14,464 nt of DNA, taken from contig JAFYIA010000006.1 of NCBI GenBank assembly GCA_017538865.1, forward strand, positions 1 to 14,464, read 5' to 3'. Of this stretch, positions 7,519 through 13,927 are shown in pieces (position 1 is the first letter of the stretch; every line of letters begins with the position of its first letter). The translations under genes and the position numbers were made by a program. Source of the stretch: Aeriscardovia sp. (GTDB lineage Bacteria; Actinomycetota; Actinomycetes; Actinomycetales; Bifidobacteriaceae). The notes under the pieces are model-generated. The model was not told the DNA's origin and did not search any database. It was given only the letters and a program-made list of their open reading frames with translations.

Positions 7519-7541
7519 GATTTTGCGGATTTTGCGGATAA
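7519..7541. repeat. short tandem repeat GATTTTGCG
   Basis: GATTTTGCG occurs twice in direct tandem (7519-7536), followed by GATAA. The second copy runs into TGCGGATAA (7533-7541), a one-mismatch DnaA box on the minus strand. The remaining sequence up to the dnaA stop holds a GC-rich inverted repeat (CGCCCC at 7553-7558, GGGGCG at 7596-7601) without a T-run. Confidence 0.5.
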
Positions 7542-7601
7542 GCGGGCAAATGCGCCCCGAAGAAGCGGCTATCTCCGCAGGCGGGGGCCGGCACAGGGGC
7601 G

Positions 7602-8933
7602 TCAGATCTGCCGGCGGAGCCTGGCCGTGATTGCCGAGACCTGGTCGTAGACCATCCTCTTTTCGGTTATTTCTTCGCTTATCTTCTGGCAGGCATGGAT
7701 GACCGTGGTGTGATCCCTCCCCCCGAAGGCCTGGCCTATGTTGGCCAAGGGGAGCCCCGTCATCTCCCTGCAGATGTACATCGCTATCTGCCTGGCCGAA
7801 GCCACCTCCTTCATCCTCTTGGAGGAGAGGAGGTCTGCGGGGGCCAGACGGAAGTAGGAGGCGACCGCGGCTATGATTTCCCGGGGGCCTACCTGCACCT
7901 CGCCGGTGAAGTAGTCCTGAAGGGCCTGTCCTGCGAGGCGCACCGTGGCGCTCTGATGGCTCAGGTTCGTGAGGGCTATCACCCTCAGCAGCGCCCCCTC
8001 GAGCTCTCGGATGTTGTCTGTGACCTGGTCCGCTATGAAGTCTATGACGGAATCGGGGATGTCGATTTTCAGCCTGCTCGTCGCGGCCTTCATCCTCAAG
8101 ATCGCCACCCTGGTCTCTTTTTCAGGAGGCTGCACGTCCACCGTCAGGCCCTGCTCGAACCTGGTTATCATGCGTTCTTTCATGCCCCCCAGCTGGCGGG
8201 GGGGGACGTCTGAGGTGACTACGACCTGTTTTCTTTCCCCGTAGAGGGCGTTGAAAGTGTTGAAGAAGGATTCCTGCGTCTCCACCCTGTTGCCTGCGGC
8301 GAGGAACTGTATGTCGTCTATGAGCAGGACGTCGAAGGAGCGGTATTTCCTGTTGAAGGCCAGGCCGCGGTTCTCTTTTACCGACTCTATGAACTCGTTC
8401 GTGAATTCTTCGCTCGTGACGTAGAAGACCTTTTTTTCGGGCTGGGAGGAGACCACTTCGTTTCCTATGGCGTTCAAAAGGTGGGTTTTGCCCAGGCCGG
8501 AGTTGCCGTAGATGAAGAGGGGGTTGTAGCCTTCCCCGGGGTTTTCCGACACCGATACGGCCGCCGCGTGGGCGAAGGCGGTGGCCGTGCCAGAGACGAA
8601 GTTGTCGAAGCGGGCCTGGGGATCGAGGTGGGTCAGCTGATCGCGCACCCCGGCCCCCTGCTTGGCCGAGCTGTCCCTCGACACCGACAGGAGGTATTCG
8701 AGGTCTTCGCCCGATGCTTCCTTCAGCGCCTCCTTTATCTGCAGGTCCAGATCATGCTCAATTTTCGAGCGGACGAGCTCGGTGGGGGCGAAGAGGATAA
8801 GCCTGTTTTCCAGGAGGGCGTCCGCCTTCAGGCTGGAAATGTAGTCTTGGTAGATTCTGTGCTTTTCGGATTTGAGCAGCGACGCTTTGGCCTTTTCCCA
8901 GACCTGCTCGGCCTGCTGACGGGATTCTTCCAT
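7602..8933 (-). CDS. dnaA: chromosomal replication initiator protein DnaA
   Basis: 443 residues. DnaA binds the TTATCCACA boxes of the adjacent origin, forms an ATP-dependent filament and melts DNA for helicase loading. Domain I is about residues 1-75. The domain II linker is short (about 80-105), so the protein is compact compared with many actinobacterial DnaAs. FDNFVSG opens the AAA+ domain. Walker A is GNSGLGKT (143-150), Walker B LLIDDIQFL (203-211), followed by SDVPPRQL and RMITRFEQGL. The C-terminal DNA-binding domain carries the signature GGRDHTTVIHAC (404-415), which matches the consensus, as do the perfect boxes next door. The ATG at 8933 has a modest AAGG six bases upstream. It is transcribed toward oriC and diverges from rpmH. 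Confidence 0.98.
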   Translation of the reverse strand: MEESRQQAEQVWEKAKASLLKSEKHRIYQDYISSLKADALLENRLILFAPTELVRSKIEHDLDLQIKEALKEASGEDLEYLLSVSRDSSAKQGAGVRDQLTHLDPQARFDNFVSGTATAFAHAAAVSVSENPGEGYNPLFIYGNSGLGKTHLLNAIGNEVVSSQPEKKVFYVTSEEFTNEFIESVKENRGLAFNRKYRSFDVLLIDDIQFLAAGNRVETQESFFNTFNALYGERKQVVVTSDVPPRQLGGMKERMITRFEQGLTVDVQPPEKETRVAILRMKAATSRLKIDIPDSVIDFIADQVTDNIRELEGALLRVIALTNLSHQSATVRLAGQALQDYFTGEVQVGPREIIAAVASYFRLAPADLLSSKRMKEVASARQIAMYICREMTGLPLANIGQAFGGRDHTTVIHACQKISEEITEKRMVYDQVSAITARLRRQI

Positions 8934-9003
8934 TTCCAGCCTTATCTTTTCACGCGCCCGGCCGCTTTGCCAAAAATCGGATGGAGGGGATTTCTTGTTG
9001 TGC

Positions 9004-9032
9004 TTGTAACATGGGTATGTTTATTATATAAG
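9004..9032 (+). promoter_or_regulatory. candidate promoter of the rpmH operon
   Basis: TTGTAA (9004-9009) and TATAAG (9027-9032) are separated by 17 bases, a good match to the primary-sigma consensus (4/6 and 5/6). Transcription would start near 9039, leaving a leader of about 24 bases. That leader carries a strong Shine-Dalgarno, GAGGGAG (9048-9054), 8 bases before the rpmH ATG. Confidence 0.65.
9023..9028 (-). promoter_or_regulatory. candidate -10 box of the dnaA promoter
   Basis: A perfect TATAAT on the minus strand about 90 bases before the dnaA start. The sequence 16-18 bases further upstream (CTCTCG and neighbours) does not resemble TTGACA. It is the only AT-rich -10-like site in the 129-base dnaA-rpmH spacer, so it probably serves dnaA, and it overlaps the rpmH -10 box. 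Confidence 0.45.
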
Positions 9033-9062
9033 ACAGACTGATGACGAGAGGGAGAACGTTAG

Positions 9063-9197
9063 ATGAAAAGGACCTTCCAACCTAACAACCACCGCAGGAG
9101 CATGAAGCACGGCTTCAGGCACCGCATGGCCACCCGTTCCGGCAGGGACCTCATCAACCGCCGCAGGGCCAAGGGGCGCAAAGTCCTGAGCGCATGA
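9063..9197 (+). CDS. rpmH: 50S ribosomal protein L34
   Basis: 44 residues beginning MKRTFQPNNHRRSMKHGF and ending RRRAKGRKVLSA, a full-length and near-canonical L34, the small very basic protein of the large ribosomal subunit. The start is fixed by GAGGGAG 8 bases upstream and a plausible promoter just before it. The stop TGA overlaps the next ATG (ATGA, 9194-9197), coupling its translation to rnpA. It opens the right-arm operon and diverges from dnaA, the usual arrangement beside oriC. Confidence 0.98.
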   Translation: MKRTFQPNNHRRSMKHGFRHRMATRSGRDLINRRRAKGRKVLSA

Positions 9198-9529
9198 ACC
9201 CTTCCCTCGGCCGCGTAAGGAAGCATTCCGAGTTTTTGGAGGTGTGCCGCGGGCCGCGCATGGCTTCGCCCCACCTCGTGTTTCATTATTCCCTGTCATC
9301 CGGGCCGGGCGTAGCCTTTGGATTCGCCGTGCCCAAGGCTGTAGGCTGCGCCGTGGAGAGAAATAAAGTCAAGCGGCGCCTCAGGGCATGCTGCCGGGAT
9401 TTGGCGGGATCCCTGCCGGCCGGCGCCAAGGTGGTTCTTCGGGCCCGCCCCGGAGCCGCCGGGGCGACTTTTTGGGATCTGCGCGGCGAAGTAGAGGGCG
9501 CGTTTTCAAAGATTGCATCCGAAGTATGA
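9194..9529 (+). CDS. rnpA: ribonuclease P protein component
   Basis: 111 residues. RnpA is the protein cofactor of RNase P, which with the RNA subunit trims the 5' leader of precursor tRNAs. The family signature is AVERNKVKRRLRA (53-65), the RNR motif that contacts the RNA. The N-terminus, LGRVRKHSEF, matches the usual LxxxxdF opening, and VGFAVPK appears here as FGFAVPKAVGCAVERN. Its ATG overlaps the rpmH stop by four bases and its stop overlaps the yidD start by four bases, so it relies on translational coupling rather than its own ribosome binding site. The RNA partner (rnpB) is not in the window. Confidence 0.96.
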   Translation: MNPSLGRVRKHSEFLEVCRGPRMASPHLVFHYSLSSGPGVAFGFAVPKAVGCAVERNKVKRRLRACCRDLAGSLPAGAKVVLRARPGAAGATFWDLRGEVEGAFSKIASEV

Positions 9530-9864
9530 AAGATTCTCCGGCCGCCAGGGCGGCGTGCGCAGCCATAGCCTTTTACAGGCGCTTCATTTCCCCGCTCTCG
9601 GGCCCCAAGTGCAAGTTTTACCCCAGCTGCTCTATGTACGCCGTCATAGCCGTGAGGAGGTTTGGGGCGTTTAAAGGGCTCCTTTTGGCGGCTTTGCGCC
9701 TGCTCAGGTGCAACCCCTGGAGCGACGGGGGGATAGACGACGTGCCCCGCAAGTTCTCGCTTTTTTACCGATTCCGCTGGTCCAAGGCTCATGAAGAGCC
9801 TACACTCCAGCCGATAGTCACCATGGAAAACCAGATGCGCCCGACCGAGAGGAGCAAAGCCTGA
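9526..9864 (+). CDS. yidD: membrane protein insertion efficiency factor YidD
   Basis: 112 residues. YidD is a small membrane-associated protein that helps YidC-dependent insertion. The core is CKFYPSCSMY (29-38), then an amphipathic stretch with GAFKGLLLAALRLLRCNP (47-64) and GGIDDVP (68-74); the last form is typical of actinobacteria. The same frame is open further upstream inside rnpA, but the ATG at 9526 overlapping the rnpA stop (ATGA) gives the normal YidD N-terminus, with FYRRFISPLSGPKCKF following. The C-terminal 30 residues are not conserved. The stop shares one base with the yidC start (TGATG). Confidence 0.93.
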   Translation: MKDSPAARAACAAIAFYRRFISPLSGPKCKFYPSCSMYAVIAVRRFGAFKGLLLAALRLLRCNPWSDGGIDDVPRKFSLFYRFRWSKAHEEPTLQPIVTMENQMRPTERSKA

Positions 9865-10856
9865 TGGGCGGCTTTATACACCTGATAAGCACTATCTTCT
9901 ACCCTCTCGAGTGGGTTATTTCCTGGATCATGTGGGGCTGCCACTGGGTGCTGGTCCGCTGCGGGATGGGGGCCGGGAGCGGCTTTGCCTGGTGCCTGAG
10001 CATAATCCTCATGACGATGTTTGTGAGGGCTTGCATCTTCCCCCTCTACACAAAGCAGATAAACGCCATGGCCAAGATGCAGGCAATGCAGCCGGAACTG
10101 GCCAAAATCAACGCCAAGTACAAGGGCAAGAAGGACCCGGCCAGCCAGGAGGCAAAGCAGAGGGAGACCATGCAGGTCTACAAGGAGTCCGGGAGCAACC
10201 CCTTGACCAGCTGCCTGCCGATGCTGGTGCAGGGCCCGGTATTCATAGCCCTCTATGACGCCCTGTTTGGGCTGTCTGCAATATCCAAGGGAACTACGAA
10301 GCCCATAGGGGCTTTCACAAAGCAAGTTGCTGAGCAGATAGAAAACACGGTGTTTATAAACGTGAAGCTCTCGGCCCTGTTTGGATCCGCAAGCGCTGGG
10401 GGCAAGTGGACGATAGGCATCATCACGGCGTTCATGTGCCTGTCCATGTTCTACATGACCTTCTACACCATGCACTACAACACCCCCCTGGACCAGCTCA
10501 ACGGCAAAGGCAAAAAGGCTCAGTGGGGGATGATGATAGGCATGCCCCTGCTTTACATCTGGTCTGCGGCCATCGCCCCCTTCGGCGTCCTCATCTACTG
10601 GCTCACCACCAACATCTGGTCGCTCCTTCAGACCCTCTGGCAAGTCAACAAGTTCCCCGTGGCCGGCTCGCGCGCAGGGGAAAGGAAAAAGGCTCGCGAT
10701 CTCAAGAAAGAAGTGGAGCGCAGGGCCAAGAAGGGCCTGCCCACGATAGAAGAGGAGCAGGAGGCCAAGGTCATAGCCGAGCAGGAGCAGCGCTCCATCC
10801 AGGGCTACCAGCGCGTCCAGCCGGTGAAAAAGAAGTCCAGGAAAAAGGGGAAGTAG
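9864..10856 (+). CDS. yidC: membrane protein insertase YidC/Oxa1
   Basis: 330 residues, a short Gram-positive-type YidC without the large periplasmic domain. It inserts and folds inner-membrane proteins, alone or with Sec. Hydrophobic segments lie at about 10-30, 40-60, 115-135, 183-203 and 222-260. FVRACIFPLYTKQINA (53-68) holds the conserved groove arginine (R55) followed by the cytoplasmic hairpin with MQAMQPELAKINAKYKGKKDP. SNPLTSCLPMLVQGPVFIALY and FGVLIYWLTTNIWSLLQ are family hallmarks. The tail is rich in Lys, Arg and Glu (KKKSRKKGK at the end), as in YidC proteins that touch the ribosome. No lipoprotein signal is seen. The 30-base gap to rsmG leaves no room for the jag gene often found here. 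Confidence 0.96.
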   Translation: MGGFIHLISTIFYPLEWVISWIMWGCHWVLVRCGMGAGSGFAWCLSIILMTMFVRACIFPLYTKQINAMAKMQAMQPELAKINAKYKGKKDPASQEAKQRETMQVYKESGSNPLTSCLPMLVQGPVFIALYDALFGLSAISKGTTKPIGAFTKQVAEQIENTVFINVKLSALFGSASAGGKWTIGIITAFMCLSMFYMTFYTMHYNTPLDQLNGKGKKAQWGMMIGMPLLYIWSAAIAPFGVLIYWLTTNIWSLLQTLWQVNKFPVAGSRAGERKKARDLKKEVERRAKKGLPTIEEEQEAKVIAEQEQRSIQGYQRVQPVKKKSRKKGK

Positions 10857-10886
10857 CCCTGCGCCTTTCCCGGAAAGGGGATCGGT

Positions 10887-11456
10887 TTGGAAATTGAAAG
10901 CGAAAAAATGAGGGCCTTTTCGCGCCTCCTCTCCTCCGAAGGCCCCTCTCTAGGCCTTATAGGCCCCAAAGAGGCCGGAAGGGTTTGGGAAAGGCATATA
11001 GGCAACTGCGCCGTCCTGGCTCCCTTCCTGGAGGGGGCAAAAGCTTCCCGAGTGGTGGACGTCGGAAGCGGCGCCGGCCTGCCTGGAGTGGTCCTCTCCA
11101 TCCTCCTGCCTTCCGTCAGCTTCACCCTCTTAGAGCCCAGGGCCCTCAGGAAGCAGTGGCTGGATCGGATGAAAAAAGAGCTTGATCTTAAAAACGTCGA
11201 AGTTTTCAAGATCAAGGCCGAGCAGTGGCGGGGAGAAAAGTTCGACGCGGCGGTCTGCAGGGCCTTGGCCCCGCTCCCAAAGCTCATGGGGCTCCTTTCC
11301 CCGCTTTTAAGGCCCGGCGGCGCAGTCTTCGCCCTCAAGGGGCGGAGCGTCGAAGAAGAGATGAAGGGCGCCCCAGGAGCGGAGCTGTTCCATGTCCTCC
11401 AGGAGGGCGGGGAAGCCACGAACGTAGTGTCCTTTAAGGCGCGGGGGCAGCGATGA
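10887..11456 (+). CDS. rsmG: 16S rRNA (guanine527-N7)-methyltransferase RsmG
   Basis: 189 residues. RsmG (GidB) uses S-adenosylmethionine to methylate G527 of 16S rRNA; its loss gives low-level streptomycin resistance in several bacteria. VWERHIGNCAVL (33-44) is the family opening. VVDVGSGAGLPG (56-67) is the SAM-binding loop, LLEP (81-84) follows, and AVCRALAPL (122-130) and LRPGGAVFALKG are conserved. I chose the TTG at 10887 because GGAAAGGGG (10872-10880) lies six bases upstream; the first in-frame ATG (10908) has no better site. It is slightly shorter than many homologues (about 205-240). The stop overlaps the parA ATG (ATGA). Confidence 0.95.
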   Translation: MEIESEKMRAFSRLLSSEGPSLGLIGPKEAGRVWERHIGNCAVLAPFLEGAKASRVVDVGSGAGLPGVVLSILLPSVSFTLLEPRALRKQWLDRMKKELDLKNVEVFKIKAEQWRGEKFDAAVCRALAPLPKLMGLLSPLLRPGGAVFALKGRSVEEEMKGAPGAELFHVLQEGGEATNVVSFKARGQR

Positions 11457-12400
11457 GGGACTTTGACTGGAAAGACAGGATTCCTTCCGCAGGAGAGCTT
11501 CGAGGGGGGTTTGAGAGCGCTGACGACATACTTTCCAGGATTATCGGAGACGATTCTTCCATCGGATCCGACCTTTTGAAGGACACCCGCCTGGCGAGGT
11601 CCGTAAATTCCAGGAAGATCAAGCGCGTGGGGGGCACCCGCGTGGTGTCGGTCACAAACCAGAAGGGCGGGGTGGGCAAGACCACCACCACCGTGAACGT
11701 GGCGACCTCCTTTGCCGCGGAGGGAATTCCGGTGCTCGTCATCGACCTGGACCCCCAGGCCAACACTTCGGGGTCTTTAGGCGCGAGGCGCCGCGGTTGC
11801 GGCATATACGAAGTCATGACGGGACAGGCCCCCATGGAGGAGGCCGTCGTCGAAAGCGGCCTTTTCCCCTCCTTGGACGTGGTACCCTCGAGCATAGATC
11901 TGTCGGCGATAGAGTTGGAAATCGCGGGAGCTGTGGGTAGGGAGTCAATCCTGAAAGATCGCCTCTCGTCCTACTTGAAAGAGAGCGGCAAAAAGTACGA
12001 GTACGTCTTCATAGACTGCGCCCCGTCCCTGGGGCTTTTAGTGTTGAACGCCCTCACTGCCAGCGGGGAAGTTTTGATACCCGTGCAGGTGGAGTACTAC
12101 GCCCTTGAGGGGCTCAGCCAGCTTTTGAAGACCATAGACCTCGTCAGGCTCAACTTCAACCCGGATCTCAAAAAGGTCATGATGATCCTGAACATGGTGG
12201 ACAGGCGCACCATTTTGAGCCGGAAAATCTGCCAGGCCGTGAGGGACGCCTACCCCTCTATGGTCCTCTCTTCCTCCATTCCCAGGCTCGTCCGGGTGGC
12301 GGAGGCGGCCGCGGCCGGAGAAAGCCTCACGTCTTACGACCCCTACTCCCCGGCATCTGTGGCCTACAGGCAGGCGTGCATGGAGATAGCGGAAAGGTAG
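11453..12400 (+). CDS. parA: chromosome partitioning ATPase ParA (Soj)
   Basis: 315 residues. ParA binds non-specific DNA in its ATP dimer form and pulls ParB-parS complexes apart to segregate origins. A 65-residue N-terminal extension precedes VTNQKGGVGKTTTT (68-80), the deviant Walker A with the signature lysine. IDLDPQANTSG (97-107) is Walker A', and VFIDCAPSLG (185-194) Walker B. VQVEYYALEGL and SIPRLVRVAEAAAAGE correspond to the conserved late motifs. All ATPase residues look intact. The ATG overlaps the rsmG stop, and parB begins 5 bases after its stop. The enzyme looks functional although its partner ParB is truncated. Confidence 0.95.
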   Translation: MRDFDWKDRIPSAGELRGGFESADDILSRIIGDDSSIGSDLLKDTRLARSVNSRKIKRVGGTRVVSVTNQKGGVGKTTTTVNVATSFAAEGIPVLVIDLDPQANTSGSLGARRRGCGIYEVMTGQAPMEEAVVESGLFPSLDVVPSSIDLSAIELEIAGAVGRESILKDRLSSYLKESGKKYEYVFIDCAPSLGLLVLNALTASGEVLIPVQVEYYALEGLSQLLKTIDLVRLNFNPDLKKVMMILNMVDRRTILSRKICQAVRDAYPSMVLSSSIPRLVRVAEAAAAGESLTSYDPYSPASVAYRQACMEIAER

Positions 12401-12405
12401 GCAAG

Positions 12406-12852
12406 ATGGAAAGCCAAATGGGGCAGGGGCTCAAGACCCTCTTTCCCAAGATCCCGGGAGAGGTCCGGGAAAAAGGGACCGTGAACCTCGGGAAGGTCCC
12501 GAAGCGAAGGACTTCGGCGCCGCAGGCCGCCAGGGGGGTGGACGCGATCTTCGCCCCCTCCCCCTCCGCCTCGTGGAAGTCGGCGCAGGTTAGCGTGGAA
12601 AAGATAGAGATCCCGGACTTTGTCGATCTTTCCCGCGCCGAAGACGGCGAAGGACTGAAAAGATCGATCTCCAGGGTTGGGCTCCTCTTTCCCGTGCTCC
12701 TGAGGAAGAAGGGGGAGAAGTTCGAGCTCGTGGCCGGGTACAGGCGCCTTCAGGCTTTTAAGCAGCTGGGAAAGAAGAGGATTCCGGCCAGGGTGTCTTC
12801 GATAGATCTGAGGGAGGCCGCCAGGATCTACCGGGAGAGCAACTCAGTTTAG
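12406..12852 (+). CDS. parB: truncated ParB-like partition protein, N-terminal part only
   Basis: 148 residues; complete chromosomal ParB proteins have about 280-450. The N-terminus MGQGLKTLFPK resembles the GLGRGLxALIP peptide that stimulates ParA. A linker follows, then the start of the ParB/Srx nuclease-like fold: VSVEKIEIP, GLLFPVLLRKKGEKFELVAGYRRLQAFKQLG, IPARV. The first CTP-binding motif reads GYRRLQA instead of GERRxxA, and the NPxQPR box is absent. The frame ends in EAARIYRESNSV, just where ENLQR (second CTP motif) would stand. The helix-turn-helix that reads parS and the C-terminal dimer domain are missing. No frameshifted remainder exists, because an intact convergent trxB occupies the downstream DNA. 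The ATG has GGAAAGG 8 bases upstream. It may be a decayed ParB or a shortened form with a changed role. Confidence 0.8.
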   Translation: MESQMGQGLKTLFPKIPGEVREKGTVNLGKVPKRRTSAPQAARGVDAIFAPSPSASWKSAQVSVEKIEIPDFVDLSRAEDGEGLKRSISRVGLLFPVLLRKKGEKFELVAGYRRLQAFKQLGKKRIPARVSSIDLREAARIYRESNSV

Positions 12853-13784
12853 CCTAAAAGGTACCTCTGAGCGTCTATGGCGGCCTTGCATCCGCTTCCC
12901 GCGGCGGTGACGGCTTGGCGATAGATGGGATCGCAGCAGTCGCCTGCGGCAAAGATGCCGGGGCGGGAAGTCAAAGAAGAGGAGCCCTTGGTGAGGATGT
13001 AGCCCGAAGGGTCGAGCTCCAGGTATTCTCCCAAAAAGCCCGTCTGCGGCACCGAGCCTATGTCGACGAAGATCGCGTCCACTTCGAGCTTTCTCTCTTC
13101 GCCGCTCATTTTGTCCTTGAGCTTCAGGCCCGTGACTTTCTTTCCGTCACCCAAAACTTCTACGGGGATGGAGTTGAACTCGATTTTTATTTTGGGGTCC
13201 TCCTCCACCCTCTGCGGGAGGACCCCCCTGGAGCGGAACTCGTCCCTTCTGTGGACGAGAAACACGGAGTCTGAAAACCTAGTCAAAAAGAGGGCGTCGG
13301 TCAGGGCGCTGTCCCCCCCGCCTATGACGGCTATGCGCTTGTTTCTGAAGAAGAATCCGTCGCAGGTGGCGCAGTAGGAGACCCCGAGCCCCGCGTATTC
13401 CTTCTCCCCGGGAATCTCGAGCTTGCGGTGGGCGCTGCCGGTTGCCACCACTACGGCTTTCGCGCGGATCTTGCCCGAGTGAGTGCGTACGATCTTGCAC
13501 CCGTCCCCGTCTTCTACGCCTTCGGCGTCCTCAGTCTCCATCTGCACGTCGAACTTTTCGGCCTGGGCCTTCATGTTTTCCATAAGGTCCGGCCCCTGTA
13601 TGCCCTCGGGGAAGCCGGGATAGTTCTCTACGAGCGTAGTTTCGGTGAGCTCCCCCCCGGGAAGGAGGGAACCGGTCAAAAGGAGCGGTTTGAATCCGGC
13701 CCTGCCCAGGTAAATTCCTGCGGTGTATCCCGCAGGGCCCGATCCGATGACGACCGCGTTGTAAAGGTTTGAAGTATCTATCAC
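12849..13784 (-). CDS. trxB: thioredoxin reductase (NADPH)
   Basis: 311 residues, the normal size of the low-molecular-weight bacterial enzyme that uses NADPH and FAD to reduce thioredoxin in the cytoplasm. GSGPAGYTA (14-22) binds FAD. CATC (138-141) is the redox-active disulfide in SYCATCDGFFF. GGGDSA (155-160) and VHRRDEFRSR (177-186) form the NADPH site, and GIFAAGDCCDPIYRQAVTAAGSGCKAA is the conserved FAD-contacting end. The start is a GTG with only a weak AAAGAC-type ribosome binding site; no ATG gives a better N-terminus. Its stop overlaps the parB stop by four bases on the opposite strand. The thioredoxin partner gene is not in the window. Confidence 0.96.
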   Translation of the reverse strand: MIDTSNLYNAVVIGSGPAGYTAGIYLGRAGFKPLLLTGSLLPGGELTETTLVENYPGFPEGIQGPDLMENMKAQAEKFDVQMETEDAEGVEDGDGCKIVRTHSGKIRAKAVVVATGSAHRKLEIPGEKEYAGLGVSYCATCDGFFFRNKRIAVIGGGDSALTDALFLTRFSDSVFLVHRRDEFRSRGVLPQRVEEDPKIKIEFNSIPVEVLGDGKKVTGLKLKDKMSGEERKLEVDAIFVDIGSVPQTGFLGEYLELDPSGYILTKGSSSLTSRPGIFAAGDCCDPIYRQAVTAAGSGCKAAIDAQRYLLG

Positions 13785-13905
13785 GTCTTTATTTTATTAG
13801 ATGCGGCGGCGTTCCCGGAATTTTACGCTCCCGCCGCTGTTAGGTTTAGCAGGCCTTTTAGGTTTACGATGGATAAGTATCCAAACGCTCGAGCGTGAAA
13901 GGAGA
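13785..13905 (+). promoter_or_regulatory. trxB-gad divergent intergenic region with repeats
   Basis: The region holds a 7-bp inverted repeat GCGGCGG/CCGCCGC (13803-13809 and 13831-13837). It also has a 9-bp direct repeat TTAGGTTTA (13840-13848 and 13858-13866) spaced 18 bases start to start, and a palindrome GGATAAGTATCC (13871-13882). Promoters for both trxB and the decarboxylase must lie here, but no clear -35/-10 pair stands out. The repeats could be regulator sites; that is inference. Confidence 0.4.
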
Positions 13906-13921
13906 CGGCGGCCGCCCGCCG
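13901..13921 (+). promoter_or_regulatory. ribosome binding site followed by hairpin before the decarboxylase start
   Basis: AAAGGAG ends at 13904. CGGCGG (13906-13911) and CCGCCG (13916-13921) then form a perfect 6-bp GC stem with a CCGC loop, directly followed by ATGCATATG. In linear distance the Shine-Dalgarno is 17 and 23 bases from the two ATGs. With the hairpin folded, the second ATG (13928) would be 7 bases away, the normal spacing. Confidence 0.55.
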
Positions 13922-13927
13922 ATGCAT

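Larger units (their letters stand above)
7173..7541. other. oriC: chromosomal replication origin oriC
   Basis: The dnaN-dnaA intergenic region is an initiator-binding origin. I count ten perfect TTATCCACA boxes. Five read on the minus strand: 7284-7292, 7341-7349, 7352-7360, 7363-7371 and 7410-7418. Five read on the plus strand: 7390-7398, 7430-7438, 7453-7461, 7474-7482 and 7495-7503. Near-matches are TTTTCCACA (minus, 7173-7181), TTATCCGCA (minus, 7533-7541) and TTATCAACC (7441-7449). An AT-rich stretch flanked by trinucleotide repeats (7222-7274) is the likely unwinding element. Together with dnaA on one side and dnaN on the other, this identifies oriC without doubt. Confidence 0.97.

Noticed and set aside
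9388..9525. Longer yidD starting inside rnpA
   Set aside because: The extra N-terminal residues come from the rnpA coding sequence in another frame; the ATGA overlap at 9526 gives the normal YidD length.
12376..12405. Upstream ATG start for parB inside parA
   Set aside because: It lacks a ribosome binding site and reads the end of parA; the ATG at 12406 has GGAAAGG at good spacing and gives a ParB-like N-terminus.
12840..12900. Frameshift in parB hiding the rest of the gene downstream
   Set aside because: The DNA after the stop encodes the intact C-terminus of trxB on the other strand; no ParB HTH sequence is visible in any frame.
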